From the NCBI RefSeq assembly GCF_040372805.1, contig NZ_BAABWJ010000013.1, positions 1 through 64,000 of the forward strand: a stretch of DNA of 64,000 bases. Direction: 5' to 3'. Below, piece after piece: positions 61,721 through 64,000 of the stretch; position 1 is the stretch's first letter, and each line of letters starts with the position of its first letter. The stretch is from Pseudoteredinibacter isoporae_A (GTDB lineage Bacteria; Pseudomonadota; Gammaproteobacteria; Pseudomonadales; Cellvibrionaceae). Under the pieces are notes generated by a model. It did no database searches, was not told the origin of the DNA, and saw nothing but the letters and a program-made list of their open reading frames with translations. A program made the translations under genes and the position numbers.

Positions 61721-62203
61721 ATGACGTTAATCAATCGCTGTTTTTTCCCTCTGTTTCTATTAATGATCACCGTTTCTGCCCAGGCAGTCGTGGATCTTTA
61801 TGAATTCAATGACCCTTCCTTAAGGGAGCGCTATCTCGTGTTGGTGGACGAGCTTCGTTGCCCTAAGTGCCAAAACCAGAACTTGGCAGGTTCGGATTCT
61901 CCTATCGCCTCGGACTTGCGCCGGGAGCTTCATCGCTTGCTTCAAGAAGGACAGAGTGATGAAGAGATCAAAGATTATATGGTGGCCCGCTATGGGGACT
62001 ATGTGCTCTACCGCCCGCGTTTAGGCCTTAACACTCTGTTGTTGTGGGGAGGCCCAATCGCATTGTTGCTCCTGGGGTTGATTGTGGCGTTCTTTATTTT
62101 CCGCCGTCAGGCCCCAGTTGAGCAGACGGTGGAAATCGATAAAGAGCGTTTGGACGAGATCCTGCGTGAAGCTCGAGAAGAAAAAGAAAAGGAACAAAGT
62201 TAA
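61721..62203 (+). CDS. ccmH: Cytochrome c maturation protein CcmH
   Basis: 160 residues from ATG 61721; GTG 61712 is an alternative. Signal segment FFPLFLLMITVSAQA, then the thiol-redox motif LRCPKCQNQN (C-x-x-C) at about residue 45 and the three-helix domain. A single C-terminal membrane segment (WGGPIALLLLGLIVAFFIF) anchors it. It reduces apocytochrome c so that haem can be attached. Directly coupled to ccmI; the other ccm genes are not upstream, where tRNAs are found instead. Confidence 0.93.
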   Translation: MTLINRCFFPLFLLMITVSAQAVVDLYEFNDPSLRERYLVLVDELRCPKCQNQNLAGSDSPIASDLRRELHRLLQEGQSDEEIKDYMVARYGDYVLYRPRLGLNTLLLWGGPIALLLLGLIVAFFIFRRQAPVEQTVEIDKERLDEILREAREEKEKEQS

Positions 62204-63487
62204 ATGTTGTCTATCTGGTTGGGGGCTGCCTTACTCATTCTGTTAGCGTTGGTGTTTGTTTTTTGGCCATTGCTGGTTCGTGAGCGTGAGCAAAAGGAGA
62301 ATCGGGAGCGGCAGACCTTGAATGTCGATCTCTATGAGCAACGTCGAGCTGAGTTGGATGAGCAGCTGAGAACGGGCGATTTAGACGAAGCGCAACACGC
62401 GGCGCTTGGACGAGAACTTGATCTGGAGCTGGTGGAAGCTGAAAAGCAGTCCGGTGAGGTGCAAGCTGGCCCGCAAGCGAGTTCCGGTCGGATCGTGTTA
62501 TTGCTGTCGGCGGTGGTGTTGGCGGTATTTGTGTTTGGCTTCTATCAGTACAACGGTGCCAGCGAAGACATTCGGATGACTGAGGCGATTCGGGCCAAGT
62601 TCCTGGCGGATACTCAGGCAATACAGGCCGGCAAAGAGCCAGATCCGGCATTGGCGCGCCGCATGATGTCCCAGTTGGAAGCGCGTCTGGAAAAAGACCC
62701 TGAAAACGTTCAATACCTCTACCTGCTGGCAAGAAACGCCTCTGATCTGCAGGAGTATCCTACGGCTATCAATGCCTATCGTGCCATTCTGGCGGTTGAT
62801 GAGTCTCCTTTGGTGATGGGTGAGTTGGCTCAATTGATGTTTGTGGTCGCGGGTAACCGCATTACGCCGGATGCCGAGGCGCTCATTGATAAAACTTTGT
62901 CCGTGGACCCCAATAGCCATGTAGCGCTGGGCTTGGATGGCATCCGTTATTATCAGTCGGAAAAGTATCAGCAGGCGATTGATCAGTGGGAAAAAGCGAT
63001 TAAATTACTCGGGCCGCAATCACCGGGTGCGCAATCTCTGGCGGCGGGTGTTCTGCGGGCAAGAGCACTGCTGGCGGAAGAAAAAGGCACAGATGATGCG
63101 GGAGCTGTAGCGCAGGCTAGCCCTGAGAGCGCCACTGAAGAGGCATCTGCTCTGAGCTTGAAGCTCAAAATCGCCCTTGCTGAGGGTGTGCAGTTGAACC
63201 CTGAACATGCGGTATTTGTCTACGCTCGGGCCTGGCAGGGGGCGCCCATGCCTCTGGCCATCTCCCGATTGAAAGTCAAAGATCTGCCGGCGGAAATTGA
63301 GCTGAGTGAAGCCATGGCCATGGCGCCGGGTATGTCGATCGCTCGCTTTCCTGAGTTGGAGCTGGTGGCTCGCGTGTCGGCCAGTGGGCAGGCTGTTCCT
63401 CAGCCGGGGGATTGGCAGGTGACGCTTGGGCCGGTTGCGAACAGCAGTCAGGATCAGCATCTGCTGGAAATTCAAAAGCAGTTATAA
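62204..63487 (+). CDS. ccmI: c-type cytochrome biogenesis protein CcmI
   Basis: 427 residues. N-terminal membrane segment LGAALLILLALVFVFWPLL, a cytoplasmic loop with a leucine-zipper-like acidic helix, a second segment (IVLLLSAVVLAVFVFGFYQY), then periplasmic TPR repeats (residues 150-280) and a C-terminal beta domain. CcmI holds apocytochrome c for the CcmF/H ligase. It starts with no gap after the ccmH stop, so the two are one unit. Confidence 0.92.
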   Translation: MLSIWLGAALLILLALVFVFWPLLVREREQKENRERQTLNVDLYEQRRAELDEQLRTGDLDEAQHAALGRELDLELVEAEKQSGEVQAGPQASSGRIVLLLSAVVLAVFVFGFYQYNGASEDIRMTEAIRAKFLADTQAIQAGKEPDPALARRMMSQLEARLEKDPENVQYLYLLARNASDLQEYPTAINAYRAILAVDESPLVMGELAQLMFVVAGNRITPDAEALIDKTLSVDPNSHVALGLDGIRYYQSEKYQQAIDQWEKAIKLLGPQSPGAQSLAAGVLRARALLAEEKGTDDAGAVAQASPESATEEASALSLKLKIALAEGVQLNPEHAVFVYARAWQGAPMPLAISRLKVKDLPAEIELSEAMAMAPGMSIARFPELELVARVSASGQAVPQPGDWQVTLGPVANSSQDQHLLEIQKQL

Positions 63488-63706
63488 GGCGGCTGAAAAT
63501 CGGCGTTCAGCGTAAGGTGGGGTAGCGCTTGTTACTCTGGAACAATATGGGCGCCGATTGCCTCCAAGTGGGGCTTTCCGGGGTGCCAAAGCCTGGTCAA
63601 ACGTGTAAAATGGCGGGTTTTAGGTTGTGTCTCTGAAAACCTCCAGGCTCTTCAGAAAAATACAATAAAATCAATATATTGCAAGACTATTGAGTGACAA
63701 GGATTT

Positions 63707-64000
63707 ATGCGGCTAAAGTGCATTAAGCTAGCAGGTTTTAAATCGTTCGTGGATCCAACGACGGTTTCTTTTCCATCGAACCTGTGTGCCATTGTTGGCC
63801 CCAACGGTTGTGGTAAATCCAATACCATTGATGCCGTGCGCTGGGTAATGGGGGAATCCTCGGCGAAGAATCTTCGCGGCGAATCCATGACGGATGTAAT
63901 TTTCAATGGTTCCGGTGGCCGTAAGCCCGTTGGCCAGGCCTCGATCGAATTGATCTTTGACAACAGCGACGGAACTCTTGTGGGCGAATACGCCGGTTAC
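63707..64000 (+). CDS. smc: Chromosome segregation protein SMC, 5' part
   Basis: 98 codons, cut by the window end. MRLKCIKLAGFKSFVDPTTV and Walker A IVGPNGCGKSNTIDAVRWVMG are diagnostic of the SMC head domain. ATG 63707 with AAGGAT upstream. SMC forms the condensin ring with ScpA/B. Present instead of MukB, consistent with a non-enteric gammaproteobacterium. Confidence 0.95.
   Translation, partial: MRLKCIKLAGFKSFVDPTTVSFPSNLCAIVGPNGCGKSNTIDAVRWVMGESSAKNLRGESMTDVIFNGSGGRKPVGQASIELIFDNSDGTLVGEYAGY

Overview
The window looks like part of a gammaproteobacterial chromosome, probably from a marine or environmental lineage near the Pseudomonadales/Oceanospirillales/Cellvibrionales. Signs of this are many acyl-CoA genes, two RND/ABC export systems, the spoVR-yeaH-prkA trio, ccmH-ccmI next to smc, Shine-Dalgarno sites and intrinsic terminators. 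No phage or conjugation module is visible. Functions are assigned from remembered family motifs, not searches.

Layout. 1-2.1 kb is the tail of a polymorphic-toxin locus: three toxin C-terminal modules without proper starts, two with an immunity gene behind them, two opening with the same Ser-Val-Val-Pro-Asn junction, the last one broken next to a possible transposase tail. 2.2-5.1 kb is a large DEAH helicase with a C-terminal membrane hairpin. 5.1-8.4 kb is a MocR regulator diverging from a beta-hydroxyacid dehydrogenase and a TSUP permease, with a perfect inverted repeat between them. 8.4-11.2 kb holds a structured leader or small RNA, an RtcB RNA ligase, an unknown protein and a small basic gene with an intrinsic terminator inside its reading frame. 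11.2-15.4 kb (minus) is an RND pump with its adaptor.

15.8-24.5 kb carries a GST, an AraC-type regulator diverging from an AtuA-family gene split at an A AAA AAG heptamer, an OprC-like copper receptor, a DUF533 protein, an MtfA-like peptidase with a SEC-C tail and a methyltransferase. 24.5-32.1 kb is a coherent unit: a sigma-54 promoter with upstream palindromes, adaptor, ATPase, two MacB/FtsX-like permeases, an NtrC-type activator and its histidine kinase. 32.1-37.7 kb (minus) holds two tandem exported beta-propeller paralogues in AT-richer DNA.

37.8-54.9 kb is dominated by lipid and acyl-CoA metabolism: three acyl-CoA synthetases, an SDR, a fused enoyl-CoA hydratase/3-hydroxyacyl-CoA dehydrogenase, a thioesterase, an acyl-CoA dehydrogenase, an SCP2 protein and a second GST, with IclR and AraC regulators; a uracil-DNA glycosylase-like gene and a HAD phosphatase are interspersed. 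55.0-59.8 kb (minus) is prkA-yeaH-spoVR. After an AT-rich gap, 60.7-61.5 kb (minus) is a tRNA-Val/tRNA-Asp operon followed by three exact-period 183-bp repeats, each carrying the last 19 nt of tRNA-Asp, an arrangement like the E. coli tyrT/rtT locus. ccmH-ccmI and the start of smc close the window.

Most unusual items: the tRNA-Asp repeat array, the terminator inside the small basic gene behind rtcB, the A AAA AAG junction in the AtuA gene, and the orphan toxin-module array.
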